Shown: one piece after another, positions 46,450 to 53,289 of the stretch
How positions within the stretch are numbered: position 1 is the stretch's first letter
Layout: the number at the start of each line of letters is the position of its first letter
Source of the DNA: Agromyces terreus
GTDB taxonomy: Bacteria > Actinomycetota > Actinomycetes > Actinomycetales > Microbacteriaceae
DNA length: 64,000 nt
Assembly: GCF_009749465.1 (NCBI RefSeq)
Contig: NZ_WBIS01000001.1
Coordinates: forward strand, 186,001 to 250,000
Direction: 5' to 3'
The notes under the pieces: model-generated
What the model saw: only the letters and a program-made list of their open reading frames with translations
Databases searched by the model: none
Told to the model about the DNA's origin: nothing
Made by a program: the position numbers and the translations under genes

Positions 46450-46460
46450 CGGGGCGGGGC

Positions 46461-46575
46461 GCGTCTCGAGACGGCGCTGGCGCGCCTCCTCGACGGGCGG
46501 CGGCGTCGGGGCGTCTCGAGACGGCGCTGGCGCGCCTCCTCGACGGGCGGTGGGCCGCGCCTCCTCGACGGGCGG
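46461..46575. repeat. Tandem 50-bp repeat of the GTCTCGAGAC family
   Basis: Two identical 40-bp blocks at 46461-46500 and 46511-46550 begin GCGTCTCGAGACGGCGCTGG and end CGCGCCTCCTCGACGGGCGG, with a 50-bp period. A third partial copy (CTCCTCGACGGGCGG) ends at 46575, two bases before the DUF1761 stop. The blocks lie between convergent genes and could act as a bidirectional terminator. Confidence 0.85.
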
Positions 46576-46576
46576 G

Positions 46577-47002
46577 TCAGACCGTGCCGGCCGGCGGCCA
46601 CGCGCCGATGATGAGCGCCATGACCACGAACGTCACGAGCTCGTGCGCGATGTTCAGGATCGTGAGGCCCGAGGGACGTCCCTCGAAGGCGTCGTGCGTC
46701 ACGAATCTCGCCGCCGTGAACCCGGCCCACGCGACGATCGCGACGATCAGGGCGACGCCGAGGTAGTTGCCGCCGAACGCGAGCCACGTCACCTGCACGG
46801 CGAGCGCGAGCACCCACGCCGAGATGAAGCTCACGATGAGGGTGGTCAGGATGGGGCCGACCGCGCTGCGGTCCTCCATGTCGACCTTCGCGACGCGCAT
46901 CCAGTAGTTGCCGAAGACCGCCGGCGTGTACCAGATCGACCCCACGATCATCGTGGAGATCGTCGCGAGCGCGACCGCCCAGTAGTTGACCTCAATCGTC
47001 AT
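46577..47002 (-). CDS. DUF1761 membrane protein
   Basis: A 141-residue protein with four helices. It opens MTIEVNYWAVALATISTMIV, then GSIWYTPAVFGNYWMRVAKV, the typical DUF1761 start (short helix, then WY-x-P-x-x-F). Further helices are at ILTTLIVSFISAWVLALAV, LGVALIVAIVAWAGFTAARF and LVTFVVMALIIGAW. The function is unknown. ATG 47002 has GAGGTGG 6 bp upstream. It is divergent from the DnaJ-NERD gene, with about 210 bp between them. Confidence 0.88.
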   Translation of the reverse strand: MTIEVNYWAVALATISTMIVGSIWYTPAVFGNYWMRVAKVDMEDRSAVGPILTTLIVSFISAWVLALAVQVTWLAFGGNYLGVALIVAIVAWAGFTAARFVTHDAFEGRPSGLTILNIAHELVTFVVMALIIGAWPPAGTV

Positions 47003-47214
47003 GGATCCACCTCTCCCCGCGGCACGGCGTGCACCGCCGCACGCTCTGCGCCGCGACCGGCGCGGCTCGCCCGGAACCGTTGGCCCGGAGTCTATCGATG
47101 AGGAAAGCTCAGCGCCGGGAGGGCGCGCGCATGCGGCCGTGTCGGGTGCGGGCGTTGCGCCGACGTGCAGGGGAGCGGCGGTAGTCTCGTCTGCGCACAC
47201 CTGAAAGCGAGCCC

Positions 47215-48147
47215 ATGCCCGACAGTCCGCTCTCCGCCTCACCGTACGAGGTGCTCGGCGTCCGCGCCGACGCGAGTCCCGACGAACTCCGCCAGGGGTA
47301 CCGTCGTGCCCTGCGCCGCGCGCATCCCGACACGGGCGGTTCGACCGCGCAGTTCGACGCGGTGCAGCGGGCATGGACGCAGGTCGGCACGACGGCGGCG
47401 CGAGCCGCGTTCGATCGCAACGGACGCAGCGCCTCGCCCGAGCCGACGCACGAGACCTGGGCGCCCGCCCCGCCGCGTCCGCGCCGCGACTCACGACCGC
47501 TCGCGCGTTCCTACGGACACCCCGGCGGCCTCACGCGCCAGCGGTATCTCGACGGAATCCGCGAATGGGTGGGGTACGGCGACGAGATCCCCGACCCGTA
47601 CGACCCGTCGCTCGTGCGACGCGCGCCCCGCGAGATCCGGCACCTGCTCGCCGACGCGCTCGCCGAGGAGTCGACCGCGCGCTCGCTCTCGACGCTCGGC
47701 ATCGCCTTCACCGTCTGGCACGACCTGGCGACGGATGCCGCGGGGCCGGGCCTTCCGCCCAAACTCGACCACCTCGTGCTCGGTCCCACCGGGCTCTTCG
47801 CGATCCAGTCCGAGGACTGGGGCGGGCCGGTGCGCTTCCGGCGCGGCGAACTCATCGGCGAGGCGCTCGCGGGCGAACGACCCGTGCGGGCGCTCGCAGC
47901 CCGGGCGAAGGCCATCGGACGCGCCGCGAAGGTCAAGCCGACCGCCCTCGTCGTCGTCGTGCCCGATGAGTTCGCCGATGAACCCCTGCAGATCGGCGGC
48001 TCGCACCGGGGTGCGGTCGTCGCGCTCGTGCGTGCTTCACGCCTCTCGAGCGCCGTGTTCGATGGCATCCCCGGCTCGCCGCACCTCGGCGGCTCCGAGG
48101 TCATGGAGGTGCGCACCCGCCTCCAGCAGACGGTGCGCTTCGCCTGA
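47215..48147 (+). CDS. J-domain protein fused to a NERD nuclease-related domain
   Basis: A 310-residue protein. Residues ~8-65 form a J domain: SPYEVLGVRADASPDELRQG, with the HPD tripeptide in RRAHPDTGGSTAQFDAVQRA. A Pro/Arg linker leads to a NERD-like domain (~150-260): LSTLGIAFTVWHDLA, KLDHLVLGPTGLFAIQSEDW and PTALVVVVPDEFADEPLQIG. The NERD core normally reads D-H-V...E-T-K, but here the last position is QSE, so nuclease activity is doubtful. The J domain should recruit DnaK. The ATG follows GAAAGCGAG. It stands alone and is followed by the M18 peptidase gene. Confidence 0.8.
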   Translation: MPDSPLSASPYEVLGVRADASPDELRQGYRRALRRAHPDTGGSTAQFDAVQRAWTQVGTTAARAAFDRNGRSASPEPTHETWAPAPPRPRRDSRPLARSYGHPGGLTRQRYLDGIREWVGYGDEIPDPYDPSLVRRAPREIRHLLADALAEESTARSLSTLGIAFTVWHDLATDAAGPGLPPKLDHLVLGPTGLFAIQSEDWGGPVRFRRGELIGEALAGERPVRALAARAKAIGRAAKVKPTALVVVVPDEFADEPLQIGGSHRGAVVALVRASRLSSAVFDGIPGSPHLGGSEVMEVRTRLQQTVRFA

Positions 48148-48247
48148 GCCGCAGCGGTGCGTCGAGGCATCCGGCTCGTCGGGGCATCCGCCTCGCCGCG
48201 GCATCCGTCGGTTCGCGTCGGGCGCACCCACGGTGTTGGATTGAGCC

Positions 48248-49525
48248 ATGCCTCTGGATCGCGATGCCCATGTCGAAGACCTCTCCGCGTTCATCCGCGA
48301 ATCGCCCTCGTCGTATCACGCTGCGGCGGCCGTGGCCGATCGGCTCGTCGCGGCCGGGTTCGACCGCGTCGACGAACGCGACGCCTGGCCGACCGGGCCC
48401 GGCGCGCGCGTGGCGGTGCGCGACGGCGCGGTGATCGCGTGGGTGCAGCCCGAGGGGGCCACCGCGACGAGCCCGTACCGCATCCTGGGTGCGCACACCG
48501 ACTCGCCCTCGTTCAAGCTGAAGCCGGGCGCCTCGACGAGCACCGAGGGCGTGCTGCAGGCCGGCGTCGAGGTGTACGGCGGGCCGCTGCTGAACTCATG
48601 GCTCGACCGTGAGCTCGAGCTCGCCGGCCGCCTCGTGACCGTCGACGGCACCGAGCACCTCGTGCGCACCGGGCCGTTGCTGCGCATCCCGCAGCTCGCG
48701 ATCCACCTCGACCGCGAGGCGAACAAGGGCCTCACGCTCGACCGGCAGCGCCACCTGCAGCCCATCTGGGGCACGGGCGCCGCCGCCGACGGCGACATCC
48801 TCGGCCACCTCGCCGGCATCGCCGGGCTGCACGTCGGCGACGTCGTCGGGCACGACGTGCTCGCGGCCGACACCGCGGCGCCCGCCCGCTTCGGGCTCGA
48901 CGACGTGTTCTTCGCGGCCGGCCGTCAAGACAACCTGACCTCGGTGCACGCCGGCCTCGTGGCGCTGTTCGCCGCGAACGGCGCCGATGCGTCGCACGTG
49001 AGCGTGCTCGCGGCGTTCGATCACGAAGAGCTCGGCTCCGAGTCGCGCTCGGGCGCGAGCGGCCCGTTCCTCGTCGATGTGCTCGCGCGCATCGCCGCCG
49101 GGCTCGGCGCCGACGATGTGGACCGTCGTCGCGCGTTCGCCGATTCGTGGATCCTCTCCTCTGATGCCGGTCACGCCGTGCACCCGAACTACCCCGAGAA
49201 GCACGACCCCGTGAACCGCCCGCACCTGGGCGACGGCCCGCTGCTCAAGCTCAACGCCAACCAGCGGTACGCGAGCGACGCGCACGGCTCCGCCCTCTGG
49301 GCTCGGGCCTGCGAGCAGGCCGGCGTGACCTACCAGCCGTTCGTGTCGAACAACGTGATCCCGTGCGGGTCGACGATCGGTCCGCTGAGCGCGACCCGTC
49401 TCGGCATCCGCACCGTCGACATCGGCACGCCGCTGCTGTCGATGCACTCGGCCCGCGAGCTCTCGCACGTCGACGACCTCGCCGCGCTCGGGTCGGCGGT
49501 CACGGCGTTCTTCGCGCCCGCCTGA
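48248..49525 (+). CDS. M18-family aspartyl aminopeptidase
   Basis: A 425-residue metallo-aminopeptidase that removes acidic N-terminal residues (Asp/Glu) from peptides, forming large tetrahedral complexes in the cytoplasm. Zinc ligands are in RILGAHTDSPSFKLK (His), the bridging Asp in VFFAAGRQDNLTSVHAG, the Glu pair in AAFDHEELGSESRSGA, the Asp in ILSSDAGHAVHPNYPEKHDP, and the last His in TPLLSMHSARELS. Size agrees with the family (about 430). ATG 48248 begins the conserved helix. It is the last clear core gene before the accessory region. Confidence 0.93.
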   Translation: MPLDRDAHVEDLSAFIRESPSSYHAAAAVADRLVAAGFDRVDERDAWPTGPGARVAVRDGAVIAWVQPEGATATSPYRILGAHTDSPSFKLKPGASTSTEGVLQAGVEVYGGPLLNSWLDRELELAGRLVTVDGTEHLVRTGPLLRIPQLAIHLDREANKGLTLDRQRHLQPIWGTGAAADGDILGHLAGIAGLHVGDVVGHDVLAADTAAPARFGLDDVFFAAGRQDNLTSVHAGLVALFAANGADASHVSVLAAFDHEELGSESRSGASGPFLVDVLARIAAGLGADDVDRRRAFADSWILSSDAGHAVHPNYPEKHDPVNRPHLGDGPLLKLNANQRYASDAHGSALWARACEQAGVTYQPFVSNNVIPCGSTIGPLSATRLGIRTVDIGTPLLSMHSARELSHVDDLAALGSAVTAFFAPA

Positions 49526-49620
49526 TCCGGTCGGTCGATGAGCGTGGGGCGTGAGTCTCGCAAGTTGCTGATCGTCGTCCTCGGCGCCCCGCCTACTTCG
49601 CTGCATCGGTCGCAACAGAC

Positions 49621-49785
49621 ATGGCGCTCGCGGACACGTTCGCCATCTCCGGCGGCGACCACTCACGCTGGTCGAACGTGCTCTACTTCGCGAGCGCTGC
49701 GGCATTCGTGGGGGCCGTCGTCCTCCCGATCGTCTTCGCGTTTCGGAACCGCCGGGTCACGCACGGCCTGCGCCCGGTGGACTGA
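49621..49785 (+). CDS. Short single-helix membrane ORF
   Basis: A 54-residue frame: ATG, a polar start (ALADTFAISGGDHSRW), one hydrophobic helix (VLYFASAAAFVGAVVLPIVF) and a basic end (RNRRVTHGLRPVD), giving a clear positive-inside signal. No Shine-Dalgarno is evident, and the frame is open upstream to 49555. It may be the remnant of a longer transporter gene. It marks the left border of the accessory region. Confidence 0.4.
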   Translation: MALADTFAISGGDHSRWSNVLYFASAAAFVGAVVLPIVFAFRNRRVTHGLRPVD

Positions 49786-49817
49786 TCGCCGCGGAATCCG
49801 ACTACCGAGGGATCCGA

Positions 49818-49919
49818 CTACGGGCGGTCGACTTCGTCGTGATCCGCGATCGAGCGCGCGGCCCGTTGGGCCTGCGCGGCTCCGACGAGGCTCCAGACGA
49901 TGAGCCATCCGGTGCTCAT
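49818..49919 (-). CDS. Very short ORF, 33 residues
   Basis: The frame encodes MSTGWLIVWSLVGAAQAQRA and ends DHDEVDRP, a hydrophobic stretch followed by a polar tail. It could be a small membrane peptide. Support is only the composition and start codon. It runs opposite to the preceding short membrane ORF. Confidence 0.3.
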   Translation of the reverse strand: MSTGWLIVWSLVGAAQAQRAARSIADHDEVDRP

Positions 49920-50139
49920 CGTCCAACCTTATGACGGCGGGATCGCTTCATCTGGGATGCACCGGATGGAACGCGGCGTGGAGTCACGACGCTGATATCC
50001 TGAGCCGGTCCGTGCGACTGTGTGATCGAGGAGGTGGTACCTGTGAACGAATCGACGTGGGTGCTCCTCGATGGAGACACGGCAGGGCGATAGGTCGTCC
50101 GGGAGCGCCGCTCAATGCGCATTCCCGAAAGGCACGACC

Positions 50140-50871
50140 ATGCACTTCACCTCTGAACCCCGACTCCACGACGGCGTCATCGAACGCGACTTCGCACTCG
50201 GCGAGATTCCGGGCATCCTTTGGACGCCCGAGTCAGCCTCGGCCCCCGTACCGCTGATCCTGCTGGGTCATCCCGGTGGACTTCGGCAGATGCACCCTCG
50301 GCTGGCAGGCCGGGCACGGCACGCCGCGGCGGACGGCATCGCATCGGCGACCATCGAACTGCCCGGCGGCGGTGACCGACCGGGCCTTCCCGGCATTGAC
50401 GAGGCACGCACCGATCTGCGCCGCGCGCTGCAGGCAGGCGAGCCTGTCGGAGCCGAGATCATCGACCGCCTCGTCCTGCCCCTGGTCGAAATGGCGGTCC
50501 CGGAATGGCAGGCAGCCTTGGATGCGCTCCTGTCCCTGCCGCAGATCGACGGACCCGTCGCGTACTCGGGCGGGATCATTTCGATCGGCGTGCGGCTCGC
50601 CGCGGTGGAGCCGCGCATCGTCGCGGCGGCGCTGTTCGCCGGCAGCTTCGTCCCCCGCGCGATCATGGAGGAGGCTCGTCGCGTGAGCATTCCGGTGCAC
50701 GTTCTGCTGCAGTGGGATGACGAGGGGAACGACCGCCAGATGGCGCTGGACCTGTTCGACGCGTTCGGTTCCCGAGAGAAGAGCCTGAACGCCAACATGG
50801 GCGGACACACCGGCGTTCCCCGACATGCGGGGGAGGGAACGAGCGGCTTCTTCGCGAGGCACCTGCGCTGA
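50140..50871 (+). CDS. Alpha/beta hydrolase
   Basis: A 243-residue hydrolase with the alpha/beta fold: PGILWTPESASAPVPLILLG, HPGGLRQMHPRLAGRARHAA (oxyanion region) and IASATIELPGGGDRP. The nucleophile elbow is probably VAYSGGIISIG, an A-x-S-x-G variant. The acid is in VLLQWDDEGNDRQ and the His in NMGGHTGVPRHAGEG. The enzyme class (esterase, dienelactone hydrolase) cannot be fixed. The ATG follows GAAAGGC. Codon use is slightly looser than in the core genes. Confidence 0.8.
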   Translation: MHFTSEPRLHDGVIERDFALGEIPGILWTPESASAPVPLILLGHPGGLRQMHPRLAGRARHAAADGIASATIELPGGGDRPGLPGIDEARTDLRRALQAGEPVGAEIIDRLVLPLVEMAVPEWQAALDALLSLPQIDGPVAYSGGIISIGVRLAAVEPRIVAAALFAGSFVPRAIMEEARRVSIPVHVLLQWDDEGNDRQMALDLFDAFGSREKSLNANMGGHTGVPRHAGEGTSGFFARHLR

Positions 50872-50968
50872 TGGCTTCCGTCGTGGGCAAGCGCGGGCAC
50901 GATGGGCACTCAGAGACGGCACTTTGCCCGCTGGCCACGACAGCGCCATCGATGCCCGTGAGGGATCA

Positions 50969-51773
50969 TCAGGCGGAGGGGTCCCAGGCGATGAGCTGAT
51001 CGAAGATGCGGCGGTCGCCGTTGAGCTCGAGGGATTCCATGGATATGCGGCCGTAGAAGAACAGCACCAACTCGCTGGCTGTGCCGCGGGCAGTGACGTC
51101 GGCCGGGAGCTGATCCTCGCCAGCAACGGGCGCGCCGAGGCGTGTAACACGGGCGCCCTGGCGGTCGAGCCGGAGCCGCCATGAGCGGCCCTCCTTGGCG
51201 TGATAGTCGACGACGGCGGGTTCGTTCGGCCAAGCGACTGTTGTTGCGCAGAGAGTGAACTGGCAGTCGTCGAAACCGTCGAGGGCGACCTCGTCTGGAA
51301 TCGGCTGGGGCACACCCAGAGTGAGTTGCGCGTCGTAGGTGTACACCGCGATCTCAGGAACTTGGCGTCGCGCCCATGCTCCGGAGGTCTGCGGTGACGG
51401 CGAGTCGTCCCACCACGTCCAACACGGGCGGTCCGGGCCGGCCTCACGCAGCGTGCTCGTCAGTCGCTCGACCGACTCGTTCCACCAAGTCAGTAGAGCG
51501 TCGCGCTCCCGGGGGGGCACCGGCAGCGCTCTCCCACGCGGACTTCGCAGGGGGAGCGTCAGCGGGCCCCGCGGCGACGATAGCGGCGGTCTTGCGCCGG
51601 CCCACGCCGACGTGGCGCACGAGGTCGAACAGTGTTCGTCCGGGTGCCGCATTCGGATCGCTCGTCAGGACCGGCAGATCGAGGCTGGGCGCGGCCTCGA
51701 TCGCAGCGCGGAAGGCGGCGGACCGTTCGTCGATGAGCCGGAGATGATCAGCGAAGGTGAGAATCGTCTGCAC
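50969..51773 (-). pseudogene. Frameshifted mycothiol-dependent maleylpyruvate isomerase-like gene
   Basis: Two frames make up one protein. The first part (start ATG 51773) reads MQTILTFADHLRLIDERSAA and RTLFDLVRHVGVGRRKTAA. The second part reads DALLTWWNESVERLTSTLRE, CWTWWDDSPSPQTSGAW and IAVYTYDAQLTLGVPQP to 50969. They are in register if the G run at 51511-51517 (seven Gs) had six. The joined protein would be about 267 residues, the size of the DinB-fold, mycothiol-dependent family TIGR03083. The usual H-E and V-H-R metal-site residues are P-E and V-Y-T, so activity is doubtful even if the shift is a sequencing error. Confidence 0.75.
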
Positions 51774-51858
51774 CCCGGCTTTCTACCACCGTGCGCCCAC
51801 CGCCGAAGAACGCCAGCCCGCTCGGTTTCGAACCGACGCGGAGCGATGATCACTTGGT

Positions 51859-51956
51859 TCGCGTTGAGGGATCCCTCAGCGCGACAGAGGTCGGAACCCA
51901 GGAAGTCCAGTATCGTGGGCGATATGGACGTTTTGAACGTTTTGGGCGATAATCGA
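51859..51956 (+). promoter_or_regulatory. Toxin-antitoxin promoter with palindromic and repeat operators
   Basis: A near-perfect palindrome, TCGCGTTGAGGGA (51859-51871) and TCCCTCAGCGCGA (51872-51884), precedes the promoter. TGGACG (51925-51930) and GATAAT (51948-51953) are spaced 17 bp, and the ATG at 51960 would be leaderless. TGGGCGATA occurs twice (51916 and 51943) and ACGTTTTG twice (51928 and 51937), overlapping both boxes, as expected for autoregulation. Confidence 0.65.
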
Positions 51957-51959
51957 GAC

Positions 51960-52466
51960 ATGAGTACTCCAGTTCCCAGCCCGTCCCGTGAGCCACGCGT
52001 GGTCGCTCCGCCGGAGGACCTGCAGGAGATGCTCAACCTTGCGCGGCTGCTCGAAAGCCACTCCGCCCCCGCGATGCTGCTCGGGCCTGACGGCGAGCAG
52101 ATCCCCTTGCCTCTCGAGATCTACGAGGTACTGCGGCAGGTCGTGAATGCAATGGGTAACGGTGCGTCCGTCAGTGTCGAGCCGATCGACCGTCAACTGA
52201 CGACCCAGCAGGCGGCGAACTTGCTGGGCGTGAGCCGGAACACCTTGGTCCGGCTGCTCGACGAGCATGAGCTGCCCTTCGAACGCCTCGGGGCCTCCCG
52301 GCATCGGCGTCTTCGTCTGCAGGACGTGCTTGCGTACCGTGAGCGGAAGCGGATCGATCGTCGCAGTCGTCTTGATGAGCTGACCCGCCAGGCGAGCGAG
52401 GACGGCCTGTACGACGTCGACGCCGGGGCGTACCGGAACGCCCTCGCCGAGGCGAGGAAGTCTTAG
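51960..52466 (+). CDS. Helix-turn-helix (excisionase-type) antitoxin
   Basis: A 168-residue DNA-binding protein. The N-terminal half (LQEMLNLARLLESHSAPAML, QIPLPLEIYEVLRQVVNAM) may bind the toxin. The second half carries an excisionase/MerR-like HTH: LTTQQAANLLGVSRNTLVRL, FERLGASRHRRLRLQDVLAY. The C-terminus LDELTRQASEDGLYDVDAG resembles a Phd-like neutralising tail. Start ATG 51960 sits 6 bp after a -10 box; an ATG at 51924 lies inside the promoter. The toxin starts 3 bp after the stop. HTH/PIN pairs of this type are common in actinobacteria. Confidence 0.85.
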   Translation: MSTPVPSPSREPRVVAPPEDLQEMLNLARLLESHSAPAMLLGPDGEQIPLPLEIYEVLRQVVNAMGNGASVSVEPIDRQLTTQQAANLLGVSRNTLVRLLDEHELPFERLGASRHRRLRLQDVLAYRERKRIDRRSRLDELTRQASEDGLYDVDAGAYRNALAEARKS

Positions 52467-52469
52467 GCG

Positions 52470-53048
52470 GTGGCGCTGTTCACGGCGTTTCTCGATGCTT
52501 GCGTGCTGGTTCCGATCGCGCCGTGCGACACGATGCTGCGGATGGCCGACTCCGGCGCGTTCCGGCCGTTGTGGTCACGACGGGTCGTTGATGAGGCGCT
52601 GCGTGCACTTGAGCGCATCCATCCCGACATTGACCCAAGCAGGTTCCAGAGCCGCTTTCGCTCGATGGATGAGGCCTTCGACGATGCTCTCGTCGAAGGG
52701 TGGGAAGCACTCGAGGGAGGGATCGAGCTTCCGGACCCTGACGATCGCCATGTTGTTGCCGCAGCGATTCGGGGTCGTGCTGATGTGATCGTCACCGAGA
52801 ACGTCAGCGACTTCCCCGAGGCTGCGCTGCGGCCCTTCGGCCTGGCCGCCATCCGGCTGGATGACTTCCTGCTGGATCAGTTCGACCTCGGACCGACCAC
52901 CACATGCCAGGTCATCACTGAGCAAGCAGCGGCGATGACACATCCGCCCGTCGCAGCGGAGGTGCTGTTGGCGAGACTGGCCCGCAGCGGGGCTCCGAAG
53001 TTCGCGAAAGCCGTCAGCGAGAGGCTGGCTGACAACGACCTGGGGTAG
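52470..53048 (+). CDS. PIN-domain toxin (ribonuclease)
   Basis: A 192-residue PIN-domain protein. The acidic site is Asp9 in FTAFLDACVLVPIAP, the Glu in SRRVVDEALRALE, the Asp pair in LPDPDDRHVVAAAIRGR, and the Asp/Asn in VIVTENVSDFPE. The PIN fold takes ~1-140, and the remaining ~50 residues form a helical extension. It should cut RNA, and the upstream HTH protein should inhibit it. GTG 52470 is the start, 3 bp after the antitoxin stop. The motif set is complete, so the toxin is probably active. No other pair is seen nearby. Confidence 0.85.
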   Translation: MALFTAFLDACVLVPIAPCDTMLRMADSGAFRPLWSRRVVDEALRALERIHPDIDPSRFQSRFRSMDEAFDDALVEGWEALEGGIELPDPDDRHVVAAAIRGRADVIVTENVSDFPEAALRPFGLAAIRLDDFLLDQFDLGPTTTCQVITEQAAAMTHPPVAAEVLLARLARSGAPKFAKAVSERLADNDLG

Positions 53049-53289
53049 ACGACTCACGCCCGCACACCGACTCACGCCGGCGCGGTCTCCGTGGTCGCAC
53101 GCGGCGCACTCCGCCAACTAGCCGATCCCTGAGCGCGACACACACTGCGGCTGTCTGTGGTGAGATCTTCGTGAGACAGATCTCGCTCCGTCGCGTGGCG
53201 TAGATGTGGAGTTCAGACCTTGGTCGCGTTGTCCAGTAGCACTGGGCTGTGGGCTCAGCGAGGTCGAAGGCAACGTCTATCTCGCCTCG

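Noticed and set aside
49663..49926. 87-codon minus-strand frame overlapping short ORFs
   Set aside because: Arg/Glu-rich, in the wrong frame relative to both small candidates, and without start signals.
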